Assembly (NCBI GenBank): GCA_016630955.3
Contig: CM049986.1
Coordinates: forward strand, 2,968,011-3,032,010
Length of the DNA stretch: 64,000 nt
From: Didymella arachidicola
Lineage: Eukaryota; Ascomycota; Dothideomycetes; Pleosporales; Didymellaceae
Direction: 5' to 3'
The translations under genes and the position numbers were made by a program. Shown here one piece after another: positions 29,222 to 39,900 of the stretch. Position 1 is the stretch's first letter, and the number at the start of each line of letters is the position of its first letter. The notes beneath the pieces were generated by a model. That model did no database searches. It was not told where the DNA came from and saw only the letters and a program-made list of their open reading frames with translations.

Positions 29222-31076
29222 CCTCACGGGTAAGTGGGCCACCCTGTCTAGTGGGCCACTTTTGCCAAGACCACACCAAACTTCACATTAAATTGTAGTA
29301 TAGTAACAGCACCTCGCGTATGGGGGTTCTGAGGAAGACGTCCTGGCAAGGTCCATAGTAGATAAGTGTTATTTACACGTTCGCGCGTTGTGCCCTGTCT
29401 CTCCGCACGTTCCACACCGTCGTTGGGATAGTTCACCTCCTTCAGCGCGCATCCTCTTCTTTGGCTTCTTACCATCACCACGCACGCCAAACTCCTTTAG
29501 AGCAGTTAAACGCTGTGCCTCTTCAACTGTTATGCTCCCTCCTGTTTGAATTCGCTTCCTTTTATGTGATTTGCGCTCTGTTGCAGCTGCTAGAGCCTCT
29601 CGAAGCTCATCACGTTCCTTTCTCATCAACGCAAGCTGGTGCGCTACCTTTGCTCCCCCCTTTGCATAGTGCTCTAGCGCGCTATACACTGAATTTGGTG
29701 AGCTGCCCTGCTGCCTCTTATACTTGTCTCGAATTAGAGTTGATTGCGACTGAAATTCAAGCAGGTTTTTGGGGGTTTGGGACTGCCAGGGCTCGTTGTT
29801 GGTAGGTAGTTGGGGTGATAGAGTCCGCAGCCTCACATTGAGGGTTGATATGACCCGTTCTGGGTCAAAGGGGACCAATCCAGCGCCTCGGAACCCTCCC
29901 TAGATGTTGCTAGGGGTGATAGTCGCGTTATATGCTGCTCTTAAGCATACTAGGAACGACTGCTTGTCTATGTGGTTGATCCGGTTGCGCGAGAGCTTGT
30001 TGACCTGATGCCCGTACTCCCGCTTCAAAGGGGCAAAACAACCCACATCAAGCGGCTGCAAGAGTTGCGATGAGTGCGCAGGCATTGTAAGAGTTACAAT
30101 CTTGTTCTCTTTGCAGTATTGGGTGAATGCTGCGGCCTGGTGGCTCTCATGGCCGTCTATAAGTAGCAAACGGTGGGTCCCATAGGTACGCTCCTTAGTA
30201 TGCCTGTTAAAGTGCTTCAACCAGTCAAGACCAAGCTCGTTGTTGGTCCAGCCGTTCTCAGAGACCCCAATTACCCAGTCCTGGGGCAGATCTTTGTCCT
30301 TAGACCAGTTGGTGGTGTGGGTTTTGGCTTTAAGGATAATAAAGGGTGGAATAGCCCACCCTGCAGCATTTACGCCTAAGATTAACGTAGCCCACTCCTT
30401 ATTGCCTGGCTGTATCTGCTTTGCTCGTCCTCGGTTCTCTACGTCTGCAACCACTGCTCCAGGGGTAATCTGACCCATTGCAAAGCCAGTCTCGTCAAAG
30501 TTGTACGTGTCTTCGTCTACAATGCCGTACTTAGCTTTGACATTAGCTACTAGGCTGAACCAGCCTTGTATTATCTCAGGATCCTCGCAGAGGGCTCTCT
30601 TGTAGTCATACTTGCGACTAAACTTTACTTTTAGCCTTGGTTGACGCTTTACAAACGTACTGGGCCAATTTCGGCCAACAGGGGCCATTCCACGCTCTTG
30701 TCGCAGCAAATTGGCCATATCAGCCACATCTGACAAGCGAGGGGGTTCTCCTCGCTGTATAAGGTAAAGAACGTGATCAACAATCGCCTCCTCTGCGTGC
30801 TCATCCAGATACCGTCGGCTAGGCATAGAATCAACTCTTGAGGGCTGTCCAGCGCGTCGTTGGGCTAGTGTAGTTCGGGGCACGTTGAAGATAGCTGCAA
30901 CGCGTCGCAGGGAGAGATTCGCATCCTGTTTGATAGCTTGAAGTGCAAGCTGTATCCGAGCTTCTTTTAACGCGTCTGATTGACCTTGTTGTTGAGGCAT
31001 TAGTGTAGGGAGAGAGTTTTGGTGTGGTCTTGGCAAAAGTGGCCCACTAGACAGGGTGGCCCACTTACCCGTGAGG
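29222..31076 (-). mobile_element. DNA transposon 4 (Fot/pogo-like, zinc-knuckle type)
   Basis: 1855 bp with terminal repeats of about 57 bp (CCTCACGGGTAAGTGGGCCA at the left; inverse at the right). TA at 29220-29221 (shared with element 3) and 31077-31078. Confidence 0.93.
29369..31036 (-). pseudogene. transposase of element 4, one nonsense codon
   Basis: The first ATG is near 31000. Helix-turn-helix NVPRTTLAQRRAGQ, then NWPSTFVKRQ, DDD motifs NFDETGFAMG, LLLIDGHESH and LLQPLDVGCF. At 29900-29902 a TAG interrupts SNI(Q)GGFRGAGLVPFDP, consistent with CAG to TAG. The frame continues to a zinc knuckle RCGTCGETGHNARTCK at 29369. Apart from this one codon the gene is whole, so it was active recently. 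Confidence 0.88.
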
Positions 31077-31078
31077 TA

Positions 31079-31189
31079 CGTTATATAAGAATTTTACCCT
31101 TTATTCACCTACTTACTTATTATATATACTCTAGCTACTTAATATAGTATATTTCTTACTATTAATACTAAAGTACTTCTAATATAACG
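31079..31189. mobile_element. element Y: 111-bp TA-rich miniature element
   Basis: Lies exactly between the TA of element 4 and the TA of element 5. Ends CGTTATATAAGAA and, inverted, CGTTATATTAGAA, 12 of 13 matching. Too short to code. It may be a deleted, RIP-decayed relative of X or Z. Confidence 0.45.
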
Positions 31190-31191
31190 TA

Positions 31192-33030
31192 CAACACGGG
31201 CGAGTGGACCACACGGGCGAGTAGACCACTTTTGCCAAGACCCCACCAAAACCACCCCTTCACACCCATGCCACTCCAACAAGCACAGTTTAATGCGTCA
31301 AAAGAGCGTCAGATACAGCTTGCGCTCCAAGCTCTTAAACAAGACGCGAAACTCTCAGAGCGACGCGCTGCAGATATCTACAGCGTCTCTCGAAGTACAC
31401 TACACCGACGACGCGCCGGACGACCTTCACGCATTGATACTATGGCCAACTCACGGAATCTGACCAATACTGAGGAGCAGGTGATTGTTACGCATATACT
31501 TGAGCTGTCTAAGCAAGGACGGCCTCCCCAGCTCGCAGATGTGACTGATATCGCCAATTCTCAGCGGAAAGAGCGCGGTTTGGCCCCTGTTGGCTCAAAC
31601 TGGGCCAGCACGTTCGTTTCGCGTCAGGAGGAGCTCAAAGTGGTGTCCAATCGCAAGTAAGACTACAAACGAGACCTTTGTGAGGATCCTGAGGTTATAC
31701 AGGGCTGGTTTGACCTTGTAGCCAATACCAAAGCCAAGTATGGCATCCAAGACGACGACACGTACAACTTCGATGAGACAGGCTTCATGATAGGCCAGAT
31801 AAGCCCAGGGGCAGTCGTCACAGCTTCAGAGAACCATGGACGGGAAAAGGCAGTCCAGCCAGGCAATCGCGAGTGGGTAACGGTCATCCAGGGCATTAAT
31901 GCCACAGGGTGGGCCATTCCGCCCTACATCATCTTCAAAGCCCGCCGCCACCAGTCCAACTGGTACAAAGACGATGACCTGCCCTAGGATTAGACTGTTC
32001 CTGTCTCTGAGAACGGCTGGACTACTAACGAGCTTGGTTTGGACTAGTTGAAGCACTTTAACAGGCATACAAAGACGCGTACTATTGGTACCCACCGACT
32101 GCTGGTTATTGACGGCCACGAGAGCCACAACTCCAAGGAATTCAAGCAATACTGCAAGGATCACAATATCATAGGTCTATGCATGCCTCCACACTCGTCG
32201 CACCTCCTGTAGCCACTTGATGTGGCTTGTTTTGGCCCTCTAAAGAAGGCGTATAGGGACGAGGTCAATTAGCTTATGCGTAACCGGATTAACCACATCA
32301 CAAAGCAGGAGTTCCTCCTATGCTTCATAGCGGCTTATAACAAAGCTATTACCCCTAACAACGTTCAAGGAGGGTTCCAAGGGGCTGGTTTGGCTCCGTT
32401 TGCCCCGGATCGTGTTGTATTGGCCCTGAATGTAAAACTGCGCACTCCATCGCCACCACTCCCCTCAAATAACGAGCCCTGGCAGTCGCAAACCCCAAGC
32501 AATACCCTAGAATTTGGGTCGCAATTAACGCTTGTGAAGAAGAGGATTTAGAGGCATGTAGACAGCTTACCAACCTCTATAGTTGAAGCGTTTGAGAAGG
32601 TCTTAAAGGGGGCAGCAATTGTTGCGCACAAGCTGGCTTTGGCACAACGGGAGAACGCTGCGCTTCACGCAGCTCTAGCAGCTGCTACAGAACGTAAATC
32701 GCGCAAAAGAAGGCATATCCAAACAGAGGGAAGCCTCACGGTTGAAGAGGGCCAGCGGCAGACTGCTCTGTCAGAGTTTGGCGCGCGTAGTAATGGAAAG
32801 AAGAAGAAGAAGCAGGTGCGTGGTGACAGAGGTGAACCATCTCAACGACGCTGTGGACGGTGCAGAAAGAGTGGGCACAACGCGCAAACGTGCAAGAATA
32901 GAGCAGAAGAGGTCTCTGAGTAATATTACGGCTTGTTTTGTCTCGTGCAGGGCCAATTTGTGGTGTTCTGGGCCATAACGTGGGTGGTTTTGGTGGGGTC
33001 TTGGCAAAAGTGGTCTACTCGCCCGTGTTG
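31192..33030 (+). mobile_element. DNA transposon 5 (Fot/pogo-like, zinc-knuckle type)
   Basis: 1839 bp; terminal repeats begin CAACACGGGCGAGTGGACCA and invert at 33030; TA at 31190-31191 and 33031-33032. The terminal repeats hold a duplicated CACGGGCGAGT motif. Confidence 0.93.
31232..32923 (+). pseudogene. transposase of element 5, many RIP-type stops
   Basis: The first ATG is at 31268. The order matches element 4: helix-turn-helix SVSRSTLHRRRAGR, NWASTFVSRQ, NFDETGFMIG, LLVIDGHESH, (Q)PLDVACF and the knuckle RCGRCRKSGHNAQTC. In-frame stops replace Gln or Trp at conserved places (for example the LPQDW motif is TAG...TAG, LDW is TAG, LLQPLD is TAG), as expected for C-to-T and G-to-A changes. 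A TAA near 31658 replaces a Tyr. An intermediate stage between intact element 4 and destroyed element Z. Confidence 0.9.
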
Positions 33031-33032
33031 TA

Positions 33033-33850
33033 CGTTATAACACGCGAATATAAGAATAATATAGAAGTAGTCTCTAAGTAATATTTTAGATTGCTTTACT
33101 CTATATAGGCCTAGAGTAAGCTAATATAGGCTAAAGTAGAGTATAATAAAGAAAAGTCTTAGTAAAAGTATTCTACTAGAAAGTACGTTCTATAAACCTA
33201 TAATATATATTCTAACTTTAATAAGACTAGCTTTATAATAAGTTAAATTATCTCTAAAGTAGTAGTTATAGATATAGAGAACCTAAAATAAGTAAAGTAA
33301 GTCTAGCTAGGTAGTAAAAAGTAGGCTATTTTAATTTTAGGCGTAAATATAATAGAGTAGGCTATTCTACCCTTTATTATTCTTAAAGGTAAAGATTACT
33401 ATATAAAATAAACTAAGAATAAAGACCTACTCTAAAACTAGGAAATTAGAGTCTTTAAGAATAGCTAAACTAATAATAGGCTTAGTTTTAACTAGTTAAA
33501 GTACTTTAATAGGTATACTAAAAAATATAACTATAGAACCTACTATTTACTACTTATAGATAGCTATAAGAGCTACTTAGTAGTAGTATTACCTAATACT
33601 ATAAAGAGAATAAGATTATTACTTTTACTATACCTATATACTTATTATACTTCTTATAGCTACTTAATAATATATATATATAATAAGCAGGATAGTTAAT
33701 AAGTAGAACACCTAGATTTACTAGGGAAAATTAATAATCTAAAGCTTAATAACTCTAGCTTTATTAGATAGAACTTTCTAAAATTTTAGTATATATATCC
33801 TATATATATAAGGTTTAATATATTAAAAGAAATAAGCTCTAGCTATAACG
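33033..33850 (+). mobile_element. element Z: RIP-destroyed Fot/pogo-like transposon
   Basis: Begins CGTTATAACACG after the TA of element 5 and ends CTATAACG before the TA of element 7' (33851-33852). The plus strand around 33215-33245 and 33455-33530 reads as a decayed NFDETGF and ENGWTNNELGLDWLKHFNRHT, with stops at Gln and Trp positions. Shorter than a full element, so internally deleted. Confidence 0.6.
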
Positions 33851-33911
33851 TAGTTTATAAGCAAGCTATCTAACCTAAGTAAACTATCTAACTTTACTAA
33901 ATATAGCCTAC

Positions 33912-34211
33912 TGTTGAAGTCGTACTTTAAGCAAAGCTCGTAAGCACTAATTCTATTGGTTCTCGGGGATGAGTACGGTGACAGGAAGCCGAAGGGGTTG
34001 GTTGCAATAAGGTGTACAGATACGATCTGTCAGTCTTGAGAGCAGGGTAACGATGAGTAGTACAGAGTAGACTGTCTAGCTCGAAGGTTGGGTTTGAGAT
34101 CCAAAGACAAACTTGATAACATAGGTTGAACACGAACTATAAGGGTTGTGTTCCTATATGCTATATACTAAAGAGATATGCAGTGTGCTCAGTACCTGTA
34201 AGGTACTGATC
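33912..34211 (-). repeat. solo LTR (third U3 type), first part
   Basis: Reverse-oriented LTR starting TGTTGAAGTCG; target duplication CCTAC at 33907-33911. Chromovirus B is inserted in it at TGATC (34207-34211); the rest is at 41511-41727. Confidence 0.9.
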
Positions 34212-34726
34212 TGTTACGAACTCTTATACCAGCCAATTGCTGACAGGCTGTCAGCGCTCAAGAAAAGGACTCGGGCAGTATGGTTACGGGGGCTCCCCGT
34301 GCGGCACGGTTGTGACGTGGTGCTCCCACGGTCACGTGACCTCGCTCACGCCTTGGCACTCGAGCAAGTGGACCCTCACGTGCCCAGCTCACGCAGCTCA
34401 CGTCGAGCAAGTCGAGCAGACGCTCACGAAGCTCACGTCGAGCAAGTCGAGCATAGGATATCTCTTTAGTATATAAGTACGTAGGAACACAACCCTTATG
34501 GTTCGTGTTCAACCTAAGTTATCAAGTTTGTCTTTGGATCTCAAAACCAACCTTCGAGCTAGACAGTCTACTCTGTACTACTCATCGTTACCCTGCTCTC
34601 AAGACTGACAGATCGTATCTGTACACCTTATTGCAACCAACCCCTTCGGCTTCTTGTCACCGTACTCATCCCCGAGAACCAATAGAATTAGTGCTTACGA
34701 GCTTTGCTTAAAGTACGACTTCAACA
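34212..34726 (+). repeat. 5' LTR of chromovirus B
   Basis: TGTTACGAACTC...GACTTCAACA. U3 has GGTCACGTGACC near 34331 and a run of AGCTCACGTCGAGCAAGTCGAGCA-type repeats (34392-34452), then TTTAGTATATAAG as TATA candidate (34463) and GTGTTCAA at 34508-34515. Confidence 0.93.
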
Positions 34727-34743
34727 TTTTGAACACCCCCAAG

Positions 34744-36996
34744 ATGAGTACTACCTCAGGATCCCGTGCTACCCCAAGCAACTCCAACGCATCACGCCGC
34801 ACGGCTGATGACGATCTCGACATGGACGAGGAGGCAGCGGCGCCTGCCCCTACCAGTGTTTACCCAGTGGCTAAACCCGAGGCCTTTGATGGCACTCGCG
34901 ACAAGCTGGAAGACTGGCTCATGAAGTTCGATCTGTTTTTCATGTTCCAAGGAGAACGCATCCCAGAGGAGAAACGTGTCACTTTTGTGAGTACGTTTAT
35001 GAAGGATCGCGCGTTCACTTGGATCAAACCCTTTATTCGCCGTTACCACGACGGAGCAAGCAACTCAGCAGACATCGACCCATGGATCGAAGACTTCGAT
35101 CTGTTCAAGGAACAGATTCGCCAAGTATTTGGAGTACACAACGAACCAACCATCGCCCGACGCGAGATTCAGCGCATCCGACAAACTGCGTCCGCCGCCG
35201 ACTACGCTGCCAAGTTTCAGCAAGTAGCTACGTTCACCGGCTGGGACGACGTTGCGTTGATGACCATGTTCAAACAAGGCCTTAAGCCCAAGGTCAAGGA
35301 AGAGCTCATGCGGACTGCCGCAGCTACCGATACCTTCGACGCACTAGTAAACGAAGCGATCAGTATCGACGTCAAGCTCTACGACCTTCAACAAGAATTA
35401 AGGGAGGACCCTCGTGTGCGAGTCGTGACTCAGGTCACTCGCCCACCCCAGGCTCCACGCAACCAATGGCGCAACAACAACTACCGCCGTGGTCAACGTG
35501 GTGGCCTTTACCAAGCCAACATGGGACGCCGTGTCCACAACGACACGAACAGTGGATACTACGGTCCTGCAGCAATGGACCTCTCCAACATTAACAAAGG
35601 ACCTGAACGATGGAATGAGAAAAAGAAGGGTAGTAATAACCGCGGTGATAAGTCTTCAGTGACTTGTTACGGCTGTGGCAAGACAGGCCACTACGCCCGC
35701 GACTGTCGCATGAAGAACAAAGTAACCAGGCAGCTGAACATGCTGGCTCATGACGACAGCGGCGACCAAGAGTGGGAGGTCGTTACTAATGAGATGGGAC
35801 GTCTCATGGAAGGCCCCACTTCCGGACTCGACAATGACTACATCGAGGAGTCCGATGAGGATGCTCCAAGCAAGCAAATCCGGTCACCAACACCCTACCC
35901 TAAAATGGAATGGATCGACAACGATCCCCGCCGATACCATGTGGTAGAGTGCGATACCCAGGACGACAGCATTGTTGTTGGCAAACGATACTACGATGCC
36001 ATCTACAAGTATGGCGACAAGTGCTACTCGATGGGAGGGAAACGTGTGATTATATGCGACAGAACGCAACACAGTCAGGGCATGATGGTCTCGCGCGACC
36101 AATCCACCCAGACTCCTGTCTTCCAAGAACCTCAAGTACCAACGATAAACTTGACCATTGTCAACAACATCCCAGAGCACAAGGGAGAAGCGTCATCCGT
36201 CACTATTCAGACACCAAGCCTACAGGATGTCGAGTCTGTCTGTGATTGGATGACGGAAGAAAATATTCAACGGTCAAGACAGTACCTGCTCGGCGACCCC
36301 GAAGCACTTGAGAGATTCGACCGGCAAGTAGCCAACGCACGGAAGACCAACAAAGAATGGCACACGGAAGATTTCATTCACTGGAGAGAAAACAACTCTG
36401 CGACTCAGCAGCAGCTGGACGATTACAACTCATACGCTCGAAGTCGAGATGAACCCGATTTTGACCGACAGCCCGCTTTGCCAGCTCGGAGCTACACGTC
36501 ACAGCTACACCAGGACATTCGGAACCCGTATCATCCTCAACTTCCGCCTACGCAGTGTTACCACGAAGGCTGCGAGGACCATAAGCAGTTCAAACTGGAC
36601 AGCGGATGGTTTCCTAGCAAGCCCGAGAGCTGCGAGGAGTACTGGTGGGAATGTATGGACACCTATTGCGCAGATCACTTGTGGGATAAACGCACGAATC
36701 TTCACTTCCCAGGAATTGAATGTGTGGAGGACATCTTCAACATGCACATGGTACAAAACGAGAGGTGCTACGGCCAAGAATGGGCTGAGTGCTTCCATCC
36801 GAAGTGCAGGAACCACGAAACGCTAAAACGCCTGAGCGGTTTCATGCCCCAGGACGAGTCTTTTTTAGACATATGGCAAACAGATGCCAAGGACGACCCG
36901 GACGAGAACTTTCACTCAACACAGTCCAGGGCTCCCGGAATCGACGTAAGGATTCCGATGAGAACCAGTCCCTCATCAAATTCCCTGTCGTGCTAG
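34744..36996 (+). CDS. gag of chromovirus B (750 aa)
   Basis: Forms the particle and packages the RNA. MSTTSGSRATPSN start 17 bp after the LTR. Capsid-like region about residues 50-230 (EAFDGTRDKLEDWLMKF, RAFTWIKPFI, FTGWDDVALMTMFKQ). Basic Arg/Asn/Gly stretch, then the CCHC knuckle CYGCGKTGHYARDC at about 308. A long acidic region follows and a second Cys/His-rich part near 615-700 (CYHEGCEDH, CFHPKCRNH), unusual for gag. The last 208 bases overlap pol. Intact. Confidence 0.93.
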   Translation: MSTTSGSRATPSNSNASRRTADDDLDMDEEAAAPAPTSVYPVAKPEAFDGTRDKLEDWLMKFDLFFMFQGERIPEEKRVTFVSTFMKDRAFTWIKPFIRRYHDGASNSADIDPWIEDFDLFKEQIRQVFGVHNEPTIARREIQRIRQTASAADYAAKFQQVATFTGWDDVALMTMFKQGLKPKVKEELMRTAAATDTFDALVNEAISIDVKLYDLQQELREDPRVRVVTQVTRPPQAPRNQWRNNNYRRGQRGGLYQANMGRRVHNDTNSGYYGPAAMDLSNINKGPERWNEKKKGSNNRGDKSSVTCYGCGKTGHYARDCRMKNKVTRQLNMLAHDDSGDQEWEVVTNEMGRLMEGPTSGLDNDYIEESDEDAPSKQIRSPTPYPKMEWIDNDPRRYHVVECDTQDDSIVVGKRYYDAIYKYGDKCYSMGGKRVIICDRTQHSQGMMVSRDQSTQTPVFQEPQVPTINLTIVNNIPEHKGEASSVTIQTPSLQDVESVCDWMTEENIQRSRQYLLGDPEALERFDRQVANARKTNKEWHTEDFIHWRENNSATQQQLDDYNSYARSRDEPDFDRQPALPARSYTSQLHQDIRNPYHPQLPPTQCYHEGCEDHKQFKLDSGWFPSKPESCEEYWWECMDTYCADHLWDKRTNLHFPGIECVEDIFNMHMVQNERCYGQEWAECFHPKCRNHETLKRLSGFMPQDESFLDIWQTDAKDDPDENFHSTQSRAPGIDVRIPMRTSPSSNSLSC

Positions 36997-39900
36997 AAGG
37001 CACCAGGATGACGGCATTGTTGGACTCAGGAGCACAAAGCAACTATGTGTCTCAATCCGCTATCGCGCAAGCAGGCTTGCAGAAGCGAAGAAAGGAGGAA
37101 CCATACCCTTTACGAGTAGCCAACGGAGAACCAATGCCAGGAGAGTCGACTGTGACCCACGAAGTGGTACAGCGACGTCTGAAAGTATTCAACCACGAGG
37201 AATTGATAGACCTAGATGTTCTGGGAACGGCCGCCCACGATATCATATTAGGACTTCCTTGGTTAAGAGAGCACAATCCATGGATCGACTGGAAGAACCA
37301 GCGAATAACGCTCAAGTGTCACGGATCAGGTACACCCGGACAGCGACCCACGCAGCTCACGACGCAGCTGGTGGATGAGAAGGAGATCAACAACATCTCT
37401 TCGAACAAGACGCGCCAAGATAGAGCGGTCGACCGCGCAGATACCAACCAGCCCCAGGATCACAAAGCGACGGTTAAGGAGGACAGTACAACTCCTGACA
37501 TCCCGGATGAATACAGAGAGTTTATAGACCTCTTCCGCGATGAGAAGACTGCGAAAGCACTACCGCAGCACCAAGAATGGGACCACGAGATTAAGCTCGA
37601 GCCAGGCAAGAAGCCCCCATTCGGGCCAATATACCAGATGTCGGAAAAGGAACTTGAGGAGCTGCGCAACTACCTCAAGGAGAACCTCGACAAAGGATTC
37701 ATCAGAGAATCAGAATCCCCAGCAGGATTTCCCGTTCTATTCGTACCAAAGAAAGATGGCAAGTTACGACCTTGCATCGATTACCGAAAGCTCAACGATA
37801 TCACGATCAAAAATCGTTACCCGCTACCGAACATCAGCGAACTTCAGGATCGGTTAGCCGGAGCACAGTACTTCACTGCGTTAGACCTAAGAGGAGCATA
37901 CAACCTCATCCGCATGAAGGAGGGCGAAGAATGGAAGACGGCGTTTAGAACCCGTTATGGTCATTACGAGTATTTGGTCATGCCGTTCGGGCTCACCAAC
38001 GCACCAGCGACATGTCAAGCCCTAATCAACAACGTGCTAAGGGCACACTTGGACATTACCGTGGTGGCGTACCTCGATGACATCCTAGTGTACAGCAAAA
38101 CACTAGAAGAGCATGTCGAACACGTACGAGAAGTGCTTGCCTGCCTAGGAGCAGCGCACCTACGCTTGAAACCCGAGAAGTGCGAGTGGCACAAGGAGGA
38201 AGTCGAATTCCTAGGGTTTGTAGTGGGACGATATGGAGTCAAGATGAGCCAAGCAAAGATTCAGGTTGTGAAGGATTGGCCAACACCCAAAACCGTTAAG
38301 AACATCCAAGAGTTCCTTGGGTTTGTCAACTTCAACCGACGCTTCATCAAGGATTACTCCACGAAGGCCTTGCCGCTTACGAAACTTACGCGGAAGGACA
38401 CACCCTTCAAGTGGGGCGAGGATCAGGACAAAGCTTTCGAAACACTAAAGCAAGCTTGTGTAGATCCACCCACATTGGTTACATTCAGGAGCGGAGAGCC
38501 GCTGCGAATGGAAACAGATGCCTCAGATTTGGCATTAGGAGCATGCATTACACAAGAACGAGATGGTCAATGGCACCCGATTGCCTACTACTCACGCAAG
38601 TTCTCAGGACCCGAAGAACGATACGACGTACACGACAAAGAACTACTCGCGATCGTATCTGCCCTAGAACATTGGCGAGTCTACGCTGAAAGTTGTTCGG
38701 AACTTACGATCTACACGGATCACAAAAACCTGGTACATTTCACGACAACAAAGGTATTGAACAGACGACAAGTACGATGGTCCGAGACCCTCGGACAATA
38801 CAAGTTCAAGATCCTCTATACACCAGGAAAGGACAACGGTAGAGCCGACGCACTCAGCCGACGACACGACCTCGCAGGATCCAAGACGATCAACGAATCG
38901 GCGATTCTTGGCGTTAATAGCGACGGATCGTTAGGACCATCCCAGCAGCTCAACAATATGATGCTAGTACGCCAAGAGCATCATGTACCATCACAGGTAC
39001 CAGAGGAACTGGAAGAAGAAGTCATAAGCAGTCACCACGATGACCCGCTTCATGGACACCCCGGTATCACCAGAACAATGGAACTCATCAAGAGACATTA
39101 CGAGTTCCCGAACATGCGCGACAAGGTCGCCAAGTTCATCAAGAATTGCGTAAGCTGTCAGCAGAACAAACACAGCACGCACGCCAAGTATGGAGAAGCA
39201 CAGGCAATGGAGCCGCCAACGGCACCATGGACGAACATTACGATGGACTTCGTTACACAGCTACCTGTCTCCAAAGATCCTGTAACAGGATACACCTACG
39301 ACTCAATCTTCGTTGTAGTTGATCGATTCACGAAAGCCGCTGAGTTTGTGCCTTTCCGCCACAGCTACACTGCAGAGCAGCTCGCACGAGTGTACTTGGA
39401 TAGGATTGTTCGACACCACGGCATTTCCGAATCAATCATCAGCGATAGAGACAAGTTGTTTACATCGAACTATTGGACCACGCTGTTAGCAGCTATTGGT
39501 ACTAAGAAAAAACTGTCAACCGCGTATCATCCGCAGACGGATGGCCAAACGGAACGAGTGAACCAAACGATGGAGACGTACCTCCGCATCTACTGCAATC
39601 AGCAGCAAGACAACTGGGTTTCACTGCTACCTATGGCACAAATCGCGTACAACAACAAATTGTCGGAAGCAACGGGCGTAACGCCGTTCTTCGCAAACCA
39701 CGGAAGACACCCAAATCTTTTTACCAGGGCATTGGACAGTAACATTCAAACGGAATCAGCGATCAACTCAGTCGAAGCACTGAAGGAAGTACACAGAAAA
39801 TCGCTCGACAACATTGCCAAAGCCCAGTCACGAAGCATCTCTTATGTTAACAAGAAACGAAAAACGGCGCCTCTGCTAAAGGAGGGGGATAAAGTGTATC

